Source: Wurfbainia villosa (Eukaryota; Streptophyta; Magnoliopsida; Zingiberales; Zingiberaceae). From it: a stretch of 64,000 nt of DNA. This document shows, piece after piece, positions 37,801 to 47,567 of the stretch (positions are counted from its first letter, which is position 1; each line of letters opens with the position of its first letter). The stretch lies in contig CM045989.1 in the NCBI GenBank assembly GCA_025175895.1, positions 132,507,272-132,571,271 of the forward strand, read 5' to 3'. The position numbers and the translations under genes were made by a program. Under the pieces are notes generated by a model. That model did no database searches. It had not been told where the DNA came from and was given only the letters and a program-made list of their open reading frames with translations.

Positions 37801-38244
37801 TTGGTCTAAACTGCTAGTGCCTCGAACAGGCAAGCCTTGAATAAAATGACTATTCTGTTGCGGCACAAATCCCATGGATCGCATTGCTCGACTGCAGTCA
37901 TTCAGTGTACCATCACCATTGCCAAGGTTCTGTAATGCTGTTGGGTGACTGGGCTGCACCAAGTTCATGTTGCCAGCAATAACCATCTGATAGTTAGTAG
38001 TGGGTAAGTTGGAGAGGTCTCCAACATAATTATTTGTCCACATGTAGTTATATGCATTGTTGATTGGCATTTCACTTCGTATTGCAGTTAACTGATCTCC
38101 CGTGTCAGATTTTCCTACAAATGACATCTGTTTCTGTGGAACCAGTTGTCTTGCTTCATGATCCAGCTGCTGAAGGTGGTGCCGTCTCCGAAGCTCTTGG
38201 AGTTGGAGCTCCTTGGATAACAATTGTTGTTGCCACAACTGCAT
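16115..38244 (-). CDS. Dentin sialophosphoprotein-like plant protein (seven coding exons)
   Basis: The coding path joins 38244-36091, 35974-35856, 34887-32833, 32726-32678, 32571-32315, 31894-31790 and 16340-16115. All junctions are GT-AG, the phases agree, and the total of 4965 nt gives 1654 residues plus a stop. The protein is low-complexity and rich in Ser, Asn and Gln. It shows the landmarks of the uncharacterised plant dentin sialophosphoprotein-like family: a Gln-rich WQQQLLSKELQLQELRR start, LDPMEQKLLFSTDDDDNWG, QSGSWSALMQEVVQAS, NNMLELLYKVDQSRN, SRGFGLHLATPSQR, PKKRKSVTLDVPWRKIV (a basic nuclear-signal-like stretch), RRLILTTQLMQQL and the C-terminal ECQELERFSIVNRLAKFHGR. Molecular function is unknown and a nuclear role is only inference. 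Longer homologs extend further N-terminally; an in-frame TGA 39 bp upstream of the ATG favours this start unless the first exon begins at 38248. Intron 6 is 15,449 bp. Confidence 0.9.
20059..20132. repeat. (AT)n(AG)n compound microsatellite
   Basis: About 20 AT dinucleotides are followed directly by about 17 AG dinucleotides. Confidence 0.95.
20143..20278. mobile_element. Small hairpin element (MITE-like)
   Basis: The left arm, from CTACACAACTCATCC through CATTATC, is the near-complement of the right arm, from GATAATGGAGGTGTTCATG to GGATGAATTGTGTAG. The right arm has a 10-bp internal duplication (GGTGTTCATG). Total length is 136 bp. No clear target duplication is visible, so the class is uncertain. 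Confidence 0.55.
20740..21640 (-). pseudogene. Ty1-copia RNase H/RT 3' remnant
   Basis: Minus-strand translation in shifting frames gives TDANYVESVVDKRLIATRY, HSGNLVK, SSAKIEFQAMT and a YDNKSAINI-like block (frame-shifted). This is the order of motifs in the copia RNase H domain (ADWAGS-like, SSAEAEYRA-like, DNKSA). Stops and indels are frequent. The element is in the same orientation as the host gene. Confidence 0.65.
22380..22866 (+). pseudogene. RTE-type LINE 3' end, remnant
   Basis: Broken frames read EFYKTTVRPTMLYDIEC, RIRNESIKES and WGKTSRDTFKVV, the C-terminal part of the plant RTE reverse transcriptase (KFYKT.VRP.MLYG, RIRN). The DNA ends GGGATAAGGCTTTATTATTG(TTG)n, the typical 3' tail of plant RTE elements. 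Confidence 0.75.
22867..23720 (-). pseudogene. RTE-type LINE reverse-transcriptase remnant
   Basis: On the minus strand, IYKIAKV-like residues are followed by ARDFTQIRWTKD, ILVKDEEIKESWKRYF and, at about 23205-23290, LFVDDIILVDKIREGVNVK. The F-x-DD box is the reverse-transcriptase catalytic motif. Downstream pieces resemble QMNGGIDRN and LCDCKAPLKLKR. Stops and frameshifts interrupt it. It abuts the plus-strand RTE fragment tail to tail. Confidence 0.75.
23921..27422 (+). mobile_element. Solo LTR, probably Ty3-gypsy (Tekay/Del-like), 3.5 kb
   Basis: It begins TGTAAGATATCGG and ends GGGGCGTCACA, with a perfect 5-bp direct repeat AAGGG outside each end (23916-23920 and 27423-27427). A TATAAATA box at 24135-24142 fits an LTR promoter near its start. 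The long transcribed part has intron-like GT-rich stretches and an internal repeat of CACTCGACCACTC (about 26083-26260). No internal coding region remains, which fits LTR-LTR recombination. Assignment to the Tekay/Del group rests on the terminal sequence style and LTR length. Confidence 0.85.
28815..28851. repeat. (TA)n microsatellite
   Basis: A pure run of about 18 TA dinucleotides in AT-rich intron sequence. Confidence 0.95.
29156..29848. mobile_element. Non-autonomous MULE-like element 1
   Basis: The left end AAAGTTTAAAATTTCAACCC and the right end (read as its complement, CATAGTTTAAAATCTCGACCC) form terminal inverted repeats. The 9 bp on each side, ACCAGAACC (29147-29155) and ACCACAACC (29849-29857), agree at 8 of 9 positions, the duplication size expected of Mutator-like elements. 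Inside, an AT-rich half is followed by a GC-rich half (about 29530-29790) made of GGAGGTCGCG-type repeats. No transposase is present. Confidence 0.7.
29980..30726. mobile_element. Non-autonomous MULE-like element 2, opposite internal order
   Basis: The left end CATGATTTTAAATCTCGACCC and the complement of the right end, AAGGTTTAAAATCTCGATCC, match element 1. Flanks GCGCCAAAC (29971-29979) and GCGCCAGAC (30727-30735) agree at 8 of 9 positions. Here the GC-rich tandem repeat (about 30060-30350, units such as GGCCTCGACGGGGGCTCCAT) comes first and the AT-rich half second, the reverse of element 1. Confidence 0.7.
31206..31500. repeat. TG-rich degenerate minisatellite
   Basis: Strongly strand-biased GTGTG/GTGGGTG sequence just inside the 5' part of intron 6. 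Larger phrases (GTGTGCATGTG, TTGCCTTGTGGTTTCTTC-like) recur every 100-110 bp. It reads as His/Thr-rich in one frame, with no sign of a real protein. Confidence 0.7.
31790..31894 (-). CDS. Exon 6 of the dentin sialophosphoprotein-like gene
   Basis: 105 bp between the acceptor CTCTCTAG and the donor GTGTGC. Encodes MPGELRTSN to TKFNKLEADFS, the family's short helical segment before the C-terminal block, and ends in phase 2 (AG). Confidence 0.88.
31989..32276. mobile_element. Tourist-like MITE, copy 1 (in intron 5)
   Basis: Terminal inverted repeats GGTAGTGTTTGGTAGAGAG and GGGGGCGTTTGACAAAGAG (complement of the right end) are flanked by the trinucleotide TTA on both sides (31986-31988, 32277-32279). 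Its 288 bp are rich in TTTTCT/AGAAAA inverted motifs. The TTA duplication points to the PIF/Harbinger superfamily. Confidence 0.8.
32315..32571 (-). CDS. Exon 5 of the dentin sialophosphoprotein-like gene
   Basis: 257 bp. Starts VDDETEAEAVEDG after GAGTAG, includes RRRLILTTQLMQQLVPAVPS and KSALADACSLVSSS, and ends at a GTAAGT donor in phase 2. Confidence 0.9.
32678..32726 (-). CDS. Exon 4 (49-bp microexon)
   Basis: It encodes the split serine and MAELSWNLSTNRLMEK between the acceptor CCCTCTAG and the donor GTTTGT. The family has MAE...W...NRL.EK at this point, which supports this small exon. Confidence 0.88.
32833..34887 (-). CDS. Exon 3 of the dentin sialophosphoprotein-like gene
   Basis: 2055 bp, opening with the split serine followed by NNMLELLYKVDQSRN. 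It carries the SRGFGLHL block and the basic PKKRK motif, and ends with CLQSLESI before GTATTT. The acceptor is TTTATGGCAG. Confidence 0.92.
34888..35855 (-). other. Intron 2 with a probable MITE
   Basis: Inside it, 35093-35585 starts CTTAGGGCCATGTTTTCT and ends with the complement of CTTAGGGCATGGTTCTTAT, suggesting a hAT-like MITE of about 490 bp. No target duplication is obvious. GGTGCCTTTGCAG occurs just outside the left end and again inside. Confidence 0.5.
35856..35974 (-). CDS. Exon 2 of the dentin sialophosphoprotein-like gene
   Basis: 119 bp between the acceptor CCCCGTAG and the donor GTACAA. It encodes EVRVEAEQSS to DETISQA and ends in phase 2. Confidence 0.88.
36091..38244 (-). CDS. 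Exon 1 of the dentin sialophosphoprotein-like gene
   Basis: Codes for residues 1-718 and ends in phase 0 at TSE before GTAATA. It holds the Gln-rich start and the conserved LLFSTDDDDNWG and SGSWSALMQE blocks. An acceptor-like CTTCTTTAG ends at 38249, just before CTATATG, so a 5' leader exon may splice here. Confidence 0.9.
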
Positions 38245-38247
38245 ATA

Positions 38248-39990
38248 GCTAAAGAAGATTGTGTCTTGGATGATAAAGTGTCACACAAGGCAGGTATCTT
38301 CGAGGAAGCAGTGATCTACAACCAAGAAACTTTATAAGAAGTCCAAAACACCAACAAATCAGAGGGAAACTTCAAATGAATTTAGTGCCAATTGCAATTT
38401 TGTGGATGAGTTGCATTTTTTTCCCCCCTCGGAATGACCATGAAAATCAGATGCAAAATATAGTGAGCATGAGCATCTTCCTGAAATGAAAACAACAATG
38501 ACTTTTGATCATGCAGACTTGTATTGATCTACACCCTTATATTGATCTACACAGGTGCCTAGAATCAAAATATGTGAAGATAAGTTAGATTAAAGGAACT
38601 AGCAATATTAACAAGATTGGTAAGTAGTCATTGAAACTTTCAAACTTTATGCTCACTCTAAGGAGATAGAAGAAAGTAAACTTCTGGTCTACAATTCATG
38701 CAGGCACACCCATAAAAAAGTACTAGAATTTTTCAGATTGGGATTCATACCATTTCTTTAAGACATTGAATCACCTAATATAACACCTAATCACCTAAAT
38801 TTTCAACTTCATATTGACAAGAACATGCTAAGTTGTCTTCCTTAAAACATTGGGGGATGGTGTAGCTCAACTCCACTGCAAGCACAGCATCCTAGTCCTT
38901 ATGTACTACAGACAGATATTATCAGATGCTACCATAACAGAGTAGAACATGAGAATCAAAAGTAGTTAATTAAAGGAAGATAAGAAACAACCATATATCA
39001 ACTTACAGATTTTTCACATAAACTAGTAAAAGGAGGAAAACATTAGAATACAACCAAAAATTATCTCGTATCATAATCAACGAAGTAACTAAGTTTATGA
39101 CTTTTAATTCTACATCACAATCAACAGCTCTCATTGGTAAGGAGCATGTAAACATTATTTTAATTAGTTAGTCGTTAACCAAGTATTGTCTTTCCAGTGA
39201 AGTCAGATCGACCAAATTATAATGGAGGTACAACTGAAGTTCAATATGGAGCATAATTAGCACAGACAAAGTGATGGAAAGTAAAGAATATTTAATGAGG
39301 TTTATGTGCCTAAAGAATAATTTTTCAAGAAAAGTAATGGAGAATATTGATAGTGTACCCATAACAGCACCACGATGCCCTTTATGATGCAGGCTCTTTC
39401 CTGAATCAAGATCATAAGGATTCTAAAAGCTCCATTTATCGTTGTATTACATTAGCGTGTTTCCTCTGCTTACTAATCCCACAAGAGAACCTTCTTGATA
39501 CTCGTTTCCTGGCATGATAAAGAACCACCTTCCTTTTGTCAATATGGCACGAAAAAGAGGAACAGAGTAGCCGAAGCTTTAGGAGACAAGAGAAGAACAA
39601 TAGGGCAAGTTTAGCTTCCAATATCAGAACCAGTTCAAAATTTTGTCAGAAGTTGTAGCTCAAAAGAGCATATAAAATACTAGTTAATAAAACAGTTCGA
39701 ATAGCAAGAAGGAAAAAATGTTAATTGCACTAAAAACGGAAACCAAAATCACACAACCGCAGCATGCATCTAGCTTCGCCCGAGCAACCAACCAAAACCC
39801 TCGCTACAACCGCATAACAGCAGTATCGCACACACCCAACTCCCAGCATTCCAAATACAAACCCGAGTCCTAAACTTCCGACAACGAATTGGGGCTCAAG
39901 ATAGTGGAATTGCCTTGCTAAACTGACAAGTCCGCACAAGGAAACCCAAGTCAATGAGAATCGAGGACCTACGGCGAAGGGCTGCAGGTC
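38248..39990 (-). other. 5' leader and leader intron(s) of the dentin sialophosphoprotein-like gene
   Basis: No coding sequence resembling the N-terminal extension of longer homologs is visible here. The interval most likely holds a non-coding first exon near 39.7-39.99 kb and an intron ending at 38305 (TTGTAG) or 38249 (CTTTAG). Confidence 0.45.
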
Positions 39991-40016
39991 TACAGATCGA
40001 CCCAGGGGAGGCAAGC

Positions 40017-40115
40017 TATATATGCTGGGCCGGATCGGCAGTGGAGGAAATGGCGAAAAACTCGACCGTCCACGAGCTAGGGTTAGGGTTCCTCCGCGCT
40101 CCCAGCAGGGGCCCA
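40017..40115 (-). promoter_or_regulatory. Core promoter with TATA box, telo-box and site II motifs
   Basis: A TATATAT core lies at 40017-40023. Upstream on the minus strand are TGGGCC-type site II elements at 40026-40031 and 40110-40115, and a double telo-box (AACCCTAACCCT on the minus strand) at 40079-40090. Telo-box plus site II is a known arrangement in plant promoters of growth-related genes. Transcription would start near 39990. Confidence 0.55.
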
Positions 40116-40199
40116 GGTTTACCGCTGTACGAACAGCCAGTGCGTGATCACCCTGTAGGAGCTCGTTCGCTCGCTCTCACTCTCTCCATTGCTCCATGT

Positions 40200-42550
40200 G
40201 AGAAAAGTAGGAACCTTTTTTCGCACAAAGGCTGAGCGAGGCAGAAGATTGGATCTTTGTGAGCTTTCCAACGAAGGGGGAGACAGCCGAGGGGGAAGAA
40301 GCCGCCGGCTCGGCGACGAAGCTGGTGATTCGGACGTCGGACCGGGTGGTTCGGAAGTCCTTTCGTTTTTGGCCGCGTTACTGGAGCCAGTTACAGACCA
40401 TCTCGGCCGTTGGTTTTGCGGTAGGACATGTGGGCATATCTGGCCCGTTTGATGGAAGATTTGATTCGGAGATGGCGGGAATCGAATTGCACACCCGAGG
40501 GGCTGTTATCTGAACGATGACGTCGAAGGCAACGAATTAGTCAGAGAGTGGACTCGCAACGAGGGACACGATGGCAACGGTATTAGTTTTTTCCGTTATT
40601 CTCTGAGCTATCCGTCCAATGGAATATATGGAATCGTTGGATATAATCTATTAGGAATAATAAGCACATGGATATTTTAACTTTGTATCGACCAACTATA
40701 AAGAGTGGGAGATTCAAAATTCATGTTAGTTATTTTTAATTATATATATTCATAGATAATTGTATGCCCATGTTTGTATTTATTGGTATTCTATGTACCT
40801 TTCCTTAATGTAACAAGTTTTTTCCCAAAAAAAAAAAAAGAGATCATTTTAGTTGATCAAACAACTATCTGTCATTGTTATATTTGTTCTTATTCGATGT
40901 ACCCTTATTTTATCATACTGAATAATTAAGTGGCCTAACATATAAAATACATATAGAAAGAGGAAGAAAATATGTGTGTTCTGAGTAATGAGGCAATGAC
41001 ATTTCCTCTAAATGGTGAACTAGTTGCCTTGGCAAAAACTTAGATCAGTTGGATTGTTACTATGGAAATGTGGATCACAACTTCAAAAATAATTGATGCA
41101 CTCCTTTGAATTGGTCAACGCCCATCCTAGGTAAATCGTCGATCACTGAAATATCCATTTGAGTAGTTGATATATCCGATCTCTCCGAGTAAATTAAAAT
41201 GCCAAGTTGAGAATTAGAATTTTCTTTGAGATGATATTTGTTTCACCTATGTGTTTTATGATTATTGATAATTGTCCTCAAAATATAATAGCCTACAATT
41301 CAAAATTGGATGATTGTAAAAATTTTGAGTTGTTTCAAAGCTTCAGGACTCTTAGTCTCTTAGACAAGAAAGGAGGAGAAGAATTGAGAAAACTGTCAAT
41401 ATTTAGAGATTTGAAGAATAGCGACCTTTTTATAAGGATGTAAGGTATTCATTTTGCAAAAGGTTGGAACCACATGAAAAGGTAAAAAAGTTCGATTAAA
41501 GCGGTAAAAGGTCATTTCATGACTTTTCGATCAATTGCATTTCATATTCTTGCCTAAAGTAAACTGTGTATAATTGAGGGAGCCTTTGTGTTTCAGGAAC
41601 TCCTTATCAGTGCTCCTCAAATTCTTTAATTTTGATTGTTGCAAAATTTATTTTGATCCAAGTTCATTGGGCTTCCCACCTTAAGGCCCCTTGTCGCTCG
41701 ATTTTGGCCATTAATTTGATCAAAACATGGTTAATCAATCGACCATGATTGATTGCTAATCCATTCTCAATTTATTCATTTGATTTTTAGGCGTCTTTGT
41801 AAATCCCGCTTGACTCTAGTCTACACTAATTTAACATTCACGCATGCTAAATTAGTGATTATGTATTAGTTGTACATTCTAAGTTAGTGTTCATGTATTA
41901 ATTGCAGAATCAAAGAAGCGACAAAGGGGTGAATAATAAAAAATCTCAAAGTATGAAACAACTTTCCACTAATTAGTTCTTCCTCAAGAGCATAGAAACT
42001 TTGTACGAGAAATTTTTCTTATAAAAAAATAAAATAATAAAAATATAAAAGAAAGAACTTGTATGAAAACCTATAATAGAACTTGGACATATAAACCTTA
42101 AGTTTTTTTGTAAAAGATGAGCTTCTCCTATCTCTATATTTATAACCTTCAAACTTAGCTTAGATAAACTTCATATACCTATTTGATTGAATTTCAATGG
42201 ACTCAAATTCTTATTAGTTAACTAAAATGTTGGATCATAGAAATTTATTTGTCAATTATTATCTTTAGTAAATTTAAAATTATTCTAGTTGAATCAAATC
42301 CATTACAATTAGCTTAAAAACTATTAGTCGACTCAACGGTATAAGATCGCAAAATTCACCTTCCAATTGATCATGCTTTCAATCAATTTAAATTATATTT
42401 AGTGAGTTCAAATTCAATTCAATTAACTCAATGCTTATTAGTCATGTCAAATGACTATTGTTGTAATCTTTATCCTCGAACAAATACTTTGATAGTTAAC
42501 TTAATACCTCTTTAGATGACTCAATTAAAATCAATTAAAATAGAGAGTTA
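40200..42550. other. Intergenic, no supported gene
   Basis: The first 350 bp are GC-rich and could be distal promoter. The rest is AT-rich with short frames only. Confidence 0.4.
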
Positions 42551-42842
42551 GGAGGCGTTTGGTAAGTATTTTTTTCTCTGTTTTTCATTTTTATTTTCTG
42601 TGAAAATGAAAAAATACATTTGGTTCGTATTTTTCATCTCTATTTTTCAGAAAATAAAAGAGCATTTTTTGGAAAATTAGAAAACAAGAAATAATCGTTT
42701 TCTGTTTCCATTTTCGTTTTCAAAAAAATAAAAAAGTATTTTTTGGAAGACTGAAAAATAAAAAAAAACTCGTTTTCTGTTTTATGGAAAAAGAGAAAAT
42801 GAAAATAAAAAATAAAAAATTCTCTACGAATCAAACACCCCC
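42551..42842. mobile_element. Tourist-like MITE, copy 2
   Basis: It starts GGAGGCGTTTGGTAAGTA and ends with the complement of GGGGGTGTTTGATTCGTAG. TTA flanks it on both sides (42548-42550, 42843-42845). Length is 292 bp, against 288 bp in copy 1, and the inverted AAAA/TTTT composition is the same. Confidence 0.8.
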
Positions 42843-42845
42843 TTA

Positions 42846-43670
42846 ATTTTTTCAATTGACTATCTAGCCAACTCAAATCATTCTAATTGAATAGATTTTT
42901 ATTTAGTTGACTTAATTTCGGAAAAAACTCTTTTGTTCATGAGTATAATGACGTACTGTTAAGTTGACTTGACTTTCTAATAATTGAACTCTACTTTCAA
43001 TCGATTAAATCCACTACAATCTAAAAACATTTATTTCTTAGTCAAGTACATAATAGGTAAAAATCTATCCAAAATCAAGATTAGAGGTTACTTATAATCT
43101 CTCAAAGTTCAAAGCATACTTAATCTTCATCTACAAAGAGATTTTATTTTTAGATCTTCTTCATCCGTCAAGAAGTTTCATCTCTACCTTTTATCTATCA
43201 AGGAGTTTCACCTTTGAATCTTTTTCATTTATCAAGAGGTTTCACCTTCGAGTCCTTGTCATTGGCTCCTATCTTATTCACATATTTTGCCAAAATCTTT
43301 TTTTCTTCTCCATTTGTAACCGTCTCCTTGGACTTTTCCCTCTATCATCACATGATAAGACCCTCCTTTTGCAAGGTCCTCTTGAATTTCTCTATTTTCC
43401 AAGATCCTTTTGAATTTCTCTTCTTGCCAACACCTATTGTATATATTTATTTTCAAATATTCCAACAATCTTACCTTACTATGACATTTCTAACCTAACA
43501 CCTATTATCTGTTATAATAAATCTATGGAGAAAAAACACAAACTTATCTTCTATAGAGATAATGCCGAACACAGAAGCTTGAATCCTACTGATAATTGGA
43601 GATTGTAAATGTTGAGTGAGAAATCGGACGTCGCTTGACAGGTCATCGACGTCAAGATGAGAGACTGAGA
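42846..43670. other. AT-rich intergenic sequence
   Basis: Simple CTT-rich stretches such as CATCAAGAGGTTTCACCTT recur near 43170-43260. No gene is visible. Confidence 0.35.
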
Positions 43671-44197
43671 TTGATCACTGTAGGTGATTGGCGTGCGCGA
43701 GTTGCGCTTGGGAAGTAGGGAGCTGCTCGAGAGTTGTTGTCAAGTCAAGTCCGAGCATTGGAGGTGCTCGGGAGATGTTGTCGAGCTGAGCTCGAGCACT
43801 GTAGGTGATTGGCGTGCGCGAGTTGCACTTGGGAAGTAGGGAGCTGCTCGAGAGTTGTTGTCAAGTCAAGTCCGAGCATTGGAGGTGCTCGGGAGATGTT
43901 GTCGAGCTGAGCTCGAGCACTGTAGGTGCTCAGGAGATGTTGTCGAGTCAAGTTCGAGCACTGGAGGTGCTCGGGAGATGCTGTCAAGCCGAATCGAGCA
44001 CTGTAGGTACTCGGGAGATGCTGTTGAGCAAAGTTCGAGCTCTAGAGGTGCTCAGGAGATATTGTCGAGCAGAGTCCGAGCACTGGAGGTGCTCGGGAGA
44101 TGCTGCCGAGCTGAGTCCGAGCACTAGAGGTGCTTAGGAGATGCTATCAAGTCGAGTCCAAGCATTAGAGGTGCTCGAGAGTTTGCCTTGCATGCAA
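43671..44197. repeat. 41-bp minisatellite plus a 121-bp duplication
   Basis: GGTGCTCGGGAGATG-type phrases recur about every 41 bp from 43884 to 44170. A larger unit with GTAGGTGATTGGCGTGCGCG is duplicated 121 bp apart (43680 and 43801). GAGCTCGAGC and CCGAGCAC motifs make it rich in XhoI-like CTCGAG steps. The repeat is interrupted by the solo LTR at 44203. Confidence 0.85.
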
Positions 44198-44202
44198 GCC
44201 GA

Positions 44203-45287
44203 TGTTGGATCGAAGCGGATCGCTAGAGGGGGGGTGAATAGCGATAAAAACTTTTCTTTTAAATCGTTCGATAGACAATTAAACGCAGCGAAAATGTAAA
44301 TAAAAACTAAATGAGACAAATAGTTTTTTTACTTGGTTCATAGCCTTCGGCTACTACTCCAAGACCCTAACGGTCCTAGACCGTGTACGGAGGGCAATTC
44401 ACTAAAACACTCCTCCTCGTTGGAGGTAGGAGTTTTACGATTACAAAAGCCTTCGAAGCAAAAAGATAGAGAGACAAATCCTCTCTTCTATTAAAGTAAA
44501 ATGCAACGAAAAGCCTCGATTAAAAAAAATTGCAATATTGAAAGCAATAACAAATTAAGATTATACCAACAACTAAACAAAAGAAACTTTAAGCTAGGGT
44601 TGTTGGCAGCACTTCGTTGTTGTAGAGTCGTCGGAGAGTTGCAGCGTAACGGAGGCTTTTGAGCACTTAGAATTGAGGATGAAACCCTAGGTTTGTCCCT
44701 CCTTTTATAGCCTTTAAGCCCCTCAACGAATGAGTCTTCAACCAATCACAAATGGGCACAAAACTCCTTGAAAAATGGTGATAAAGCTTGACTCCTCGAG
44801 GCTGATTTTTGACCACCGGTTGAACTGGCCGGTTGAACTGGCGTCGGTTGAACTGGCTGGTTGAACTGATGGCCAGGATTTTTGACTACAATAACGAGTT
44901 AGCTCAAAATATAAGTGGATTCGACGGCCACTTGCCGTCCGATCTTAACATAGACCTTCCATGGGAAGTCTTGGGTCGTATCGTCGCCTAAGATCATCCC
45001 CGTAAAGAGGATACGACCTCATTTACGCTCGCACACACGAGCTTACCTCGATACTTACGTGTCGCTTTTGCTTCCGGCCTTCCACTCGATTCCTTCAGCT
45101 CCCTCCGAAGTAACTCGAGTGTCGCCCGACCACTGCGGCTTCCTCCGGGTATCGCTAGCCTTCAGCTCCAGCATTGAGACTTTTCTGCACACTTGATTTA
45201 GCTCGTGAGATAACAATATAAGCTTAACTTTATATCGTTTGCTATAATCAAAACTTAGGTTCGACTTAGGTGCCCACTGCACCAACA
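44203..45287. mobile_element. Solo LTR, 1085 bp, copia-like
   Basis: It starts TGTTGGATCG and ends GCACCAACA, so the termini are TGTTGG and CCAACA. A perfect duplication GCCGA lies at 44198-44202 and 45288-45292. A GCTAGAGGGGGGGTGAATAG-type stretch near its start is shared in style with the Sirevirus-like LTRs at 46-64 kb. No interior remains. Confidence 0.85.
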
Positions 45288-45292
45288 GCCGA

Positions 45293-45981
45293 GCTCAGGA
45301 ATCGAGGGCTACTCGGAAAGGTTGTTCGGGAAGTGTCGCCTGAGTGAGAAGCAGATTGCTTAGTTCTCGGCAAAGCACTATGATGTCTGCTCAAGAAATT
45401 GCCAAGTCAAGTAGAAGAAAAAGGCCTTCTGTCGAAGCTGAGAACTAAAAGGGGAAGCACTGTTTGTGCTCAGGATTCAAAATCCTAAATGAGCGTTGGC
45501 CTGTATAATACATAGTGTCCTTAAAATAGATTCATCCACCTTTAGTCGTGCTTCTGAGATTTCATCAGACATTTGCCTCCCATGATACAATGATAGCACC
45601 ATGGACTCAATCAAGCACTGATTGTTCACGGTGAATCAAACTCACACCTGAAGGCTACCACAAGAGCAGAAAGATCTCATGAGTTCACACACCTCTCCTT
45701 GCAGAGTTACCTCCTATTTATATAGATTGTATCCTCTGCTTTTAATTAATGCAAAATAAAGATTTGTTCTCAAAATGGTAGCAGAAGATCTGTTGTTTCG
45801 TCAAGCTTTTAAGGCTCGATTTCAAAACAGTAGTCGTAGCTTCACCGTTTCTTTCGAATGATTAATTGATATTTTAAAGCATATGTTACGCTCATGGATC
45901 TTCTCCCATCATCTATTTTCATTCAAACTTCCAACATTATCATTGTATCGACAATTAACTAGTAAGTCTTCTACACCTATA
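45293..45981. other. Spacer, no supported gene
   Basis: The first part continues the GC-rich minisatellite flank (CGAGGGCTACTCGG). The rest is unassigned. Confidence 0.35.
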
Positions 45982-47567
45982 TGTTGGGGATTCGATGAGC
46001 GCTAGAGGGGGGAGTTGAATGGCGCGTTTGTCCGCTTGACGGAATTCGATCGTGCTTACTACAAATATTAGTGTACACAGTGAAAATAATGATAACAAAA
46101 ACAAATACACTCAACGAGCAATACATGAGAATATACGTAGTTCGGAACTTTAGGGTTCATACTCCACTGGGCGAGCTTAACGAGCTCTAGTGATGTACAC
46201 ACCACTATAAATCTCCTTCTCGACAACAAGTTGGAGGTGGAGAAATCTCATACAAAAGTTTACAACAATAAACAAAATACAACAAGCAAACACAAAGTGA
46301 ATACAACAAATAACGTAAAGAAAACTTTATAAATGGTTACTTTGAATGTTTGCTTGTTGATCACCTTGGACTAGCCTTGAAGGACTGGAAAGCAACAAGT
46401 ATCCCCTTCAAATCGCCCAAGAAAATCGCTTCCGAAATCCTCTCCATCGAGCTTCTTTTAAGCCTCCACATGACCTAGATTTCCGCCTGACAGTCGACTG
46501 TCATAAGACCTCAGTCGACTGCCAACAGTGACATTGTCTCACAACGGACTTGATCCACATTGGCATTCAAGCCAATGGATACACTGGCGATCGTGTCATT
46601 CCCCACGATCGCATTGCTCATAGCCGATCGAGCGATCGACTCGAGGGTTCGCCTTCGACCAAAACCACCAGATGCCGATTATTTTACGCGGCGCCGATCG
46701 CCTAATGCCGTAGTCGACTGCCAAGGCCTCTTGCCATAGTCGAATCTCAATCGACTCATGGCAGTCGACTGATCATAATCTCAATCGACTGCCCAGAGTC
46801 AACTCGACTGCCAAGTGTCAAACACTTGACCAATCGACTGATCCATAACCCCAGTCAACTGATACACCTCAACTATGAGATTTAACCTAAGTATGATGCT
46901 CTCATACTTGCTAGACAACCCTTAGCATAGACCTAAGCCTTCTAGCCACCTCCATCAGCCTCATGTCTATCGGATCCCTCCAAGTCATCTATGACTTGTT
47001 CATCTATACGCTAGCCTTCATGTGCTTCCATTGGCTATTATCATGTTAAGCTAGTCTACACCGCCAAGACACATTGGCTTACGTTGCCAAGACACACGCT
47101 TGAACTTTACGCTGTCAACCATTAGACTTATGCTGCCAAGACTCCACCCTTGGACTTTACGCCGCCAATACCAAACCCTTGGACTTCCTAAATGTCAAGT
47201 ACTCATGACTTGGACTTTCACCGCCAAAACTACACACTTGGACTTATGTGACCAAGGCTATACCCTTGGACTTTCCTTGTCAATCCATGTTGGACTTTCC
47301 ATTTTCCAAGACTCAAGCTTGGACTTTCCCTTGCCAAGACTCATGCTTGGACTTTCCATGTCAAGTACTCAAGACTTGGACTTTCCCATTGTCAAGACCC
47401 ATACTTGGACTTCTCCATCATATGATCAACCCCATGTCAACCATATAGTCAACCCATTTTCAAACAATAGTCAACTCCTTTGTCAAACATCAAAATACAA
47501 GCATCAAAATACTACTCAAGTCAAACTCGAGTCTGGTCAATCGTGACCTGGGTCGATCGCACCAACA
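45982..47567 (-). mobile_element. Element A: 3' LTR of a Sirevirus-like copia element
   Basis: On the minus strand it begins TGTTGGTGCGATCGACC and ends CCCCAACA (1586 bp). The first part aligns with the start of the LTRs of element B (TGTTGGTGCAATC). It is directly preceded on the minus strand by a purine tract, AAAAAGGGGAGAT (47568-47580), so this is the 3' LTR. It contains many TTGGACTTT/CCAAGACTC repeats and AGTCGACTG motifs. Confidence 0.85.

Noticed and set aside
39730..40014. 94-codon minus-strand frame at the promoter
   Set aside because: It starts at or before the inferred transcription start, has no homology and does not join the coding exons. At most it is an upstream ORF.
40189..40513. 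Plus-strand frames of 84-87 codons suggesting a divergent gene
   Set aside because: GC-rich promoter DNA with no domain, and no downstream exons that I could find.
47100..47546. 148-codon plus-strand frame
   Set aside because: Repeat translation of the TTGGACTTT units in the element A LTR. The same units give false frames at 54605-55108 and 62181-62606.
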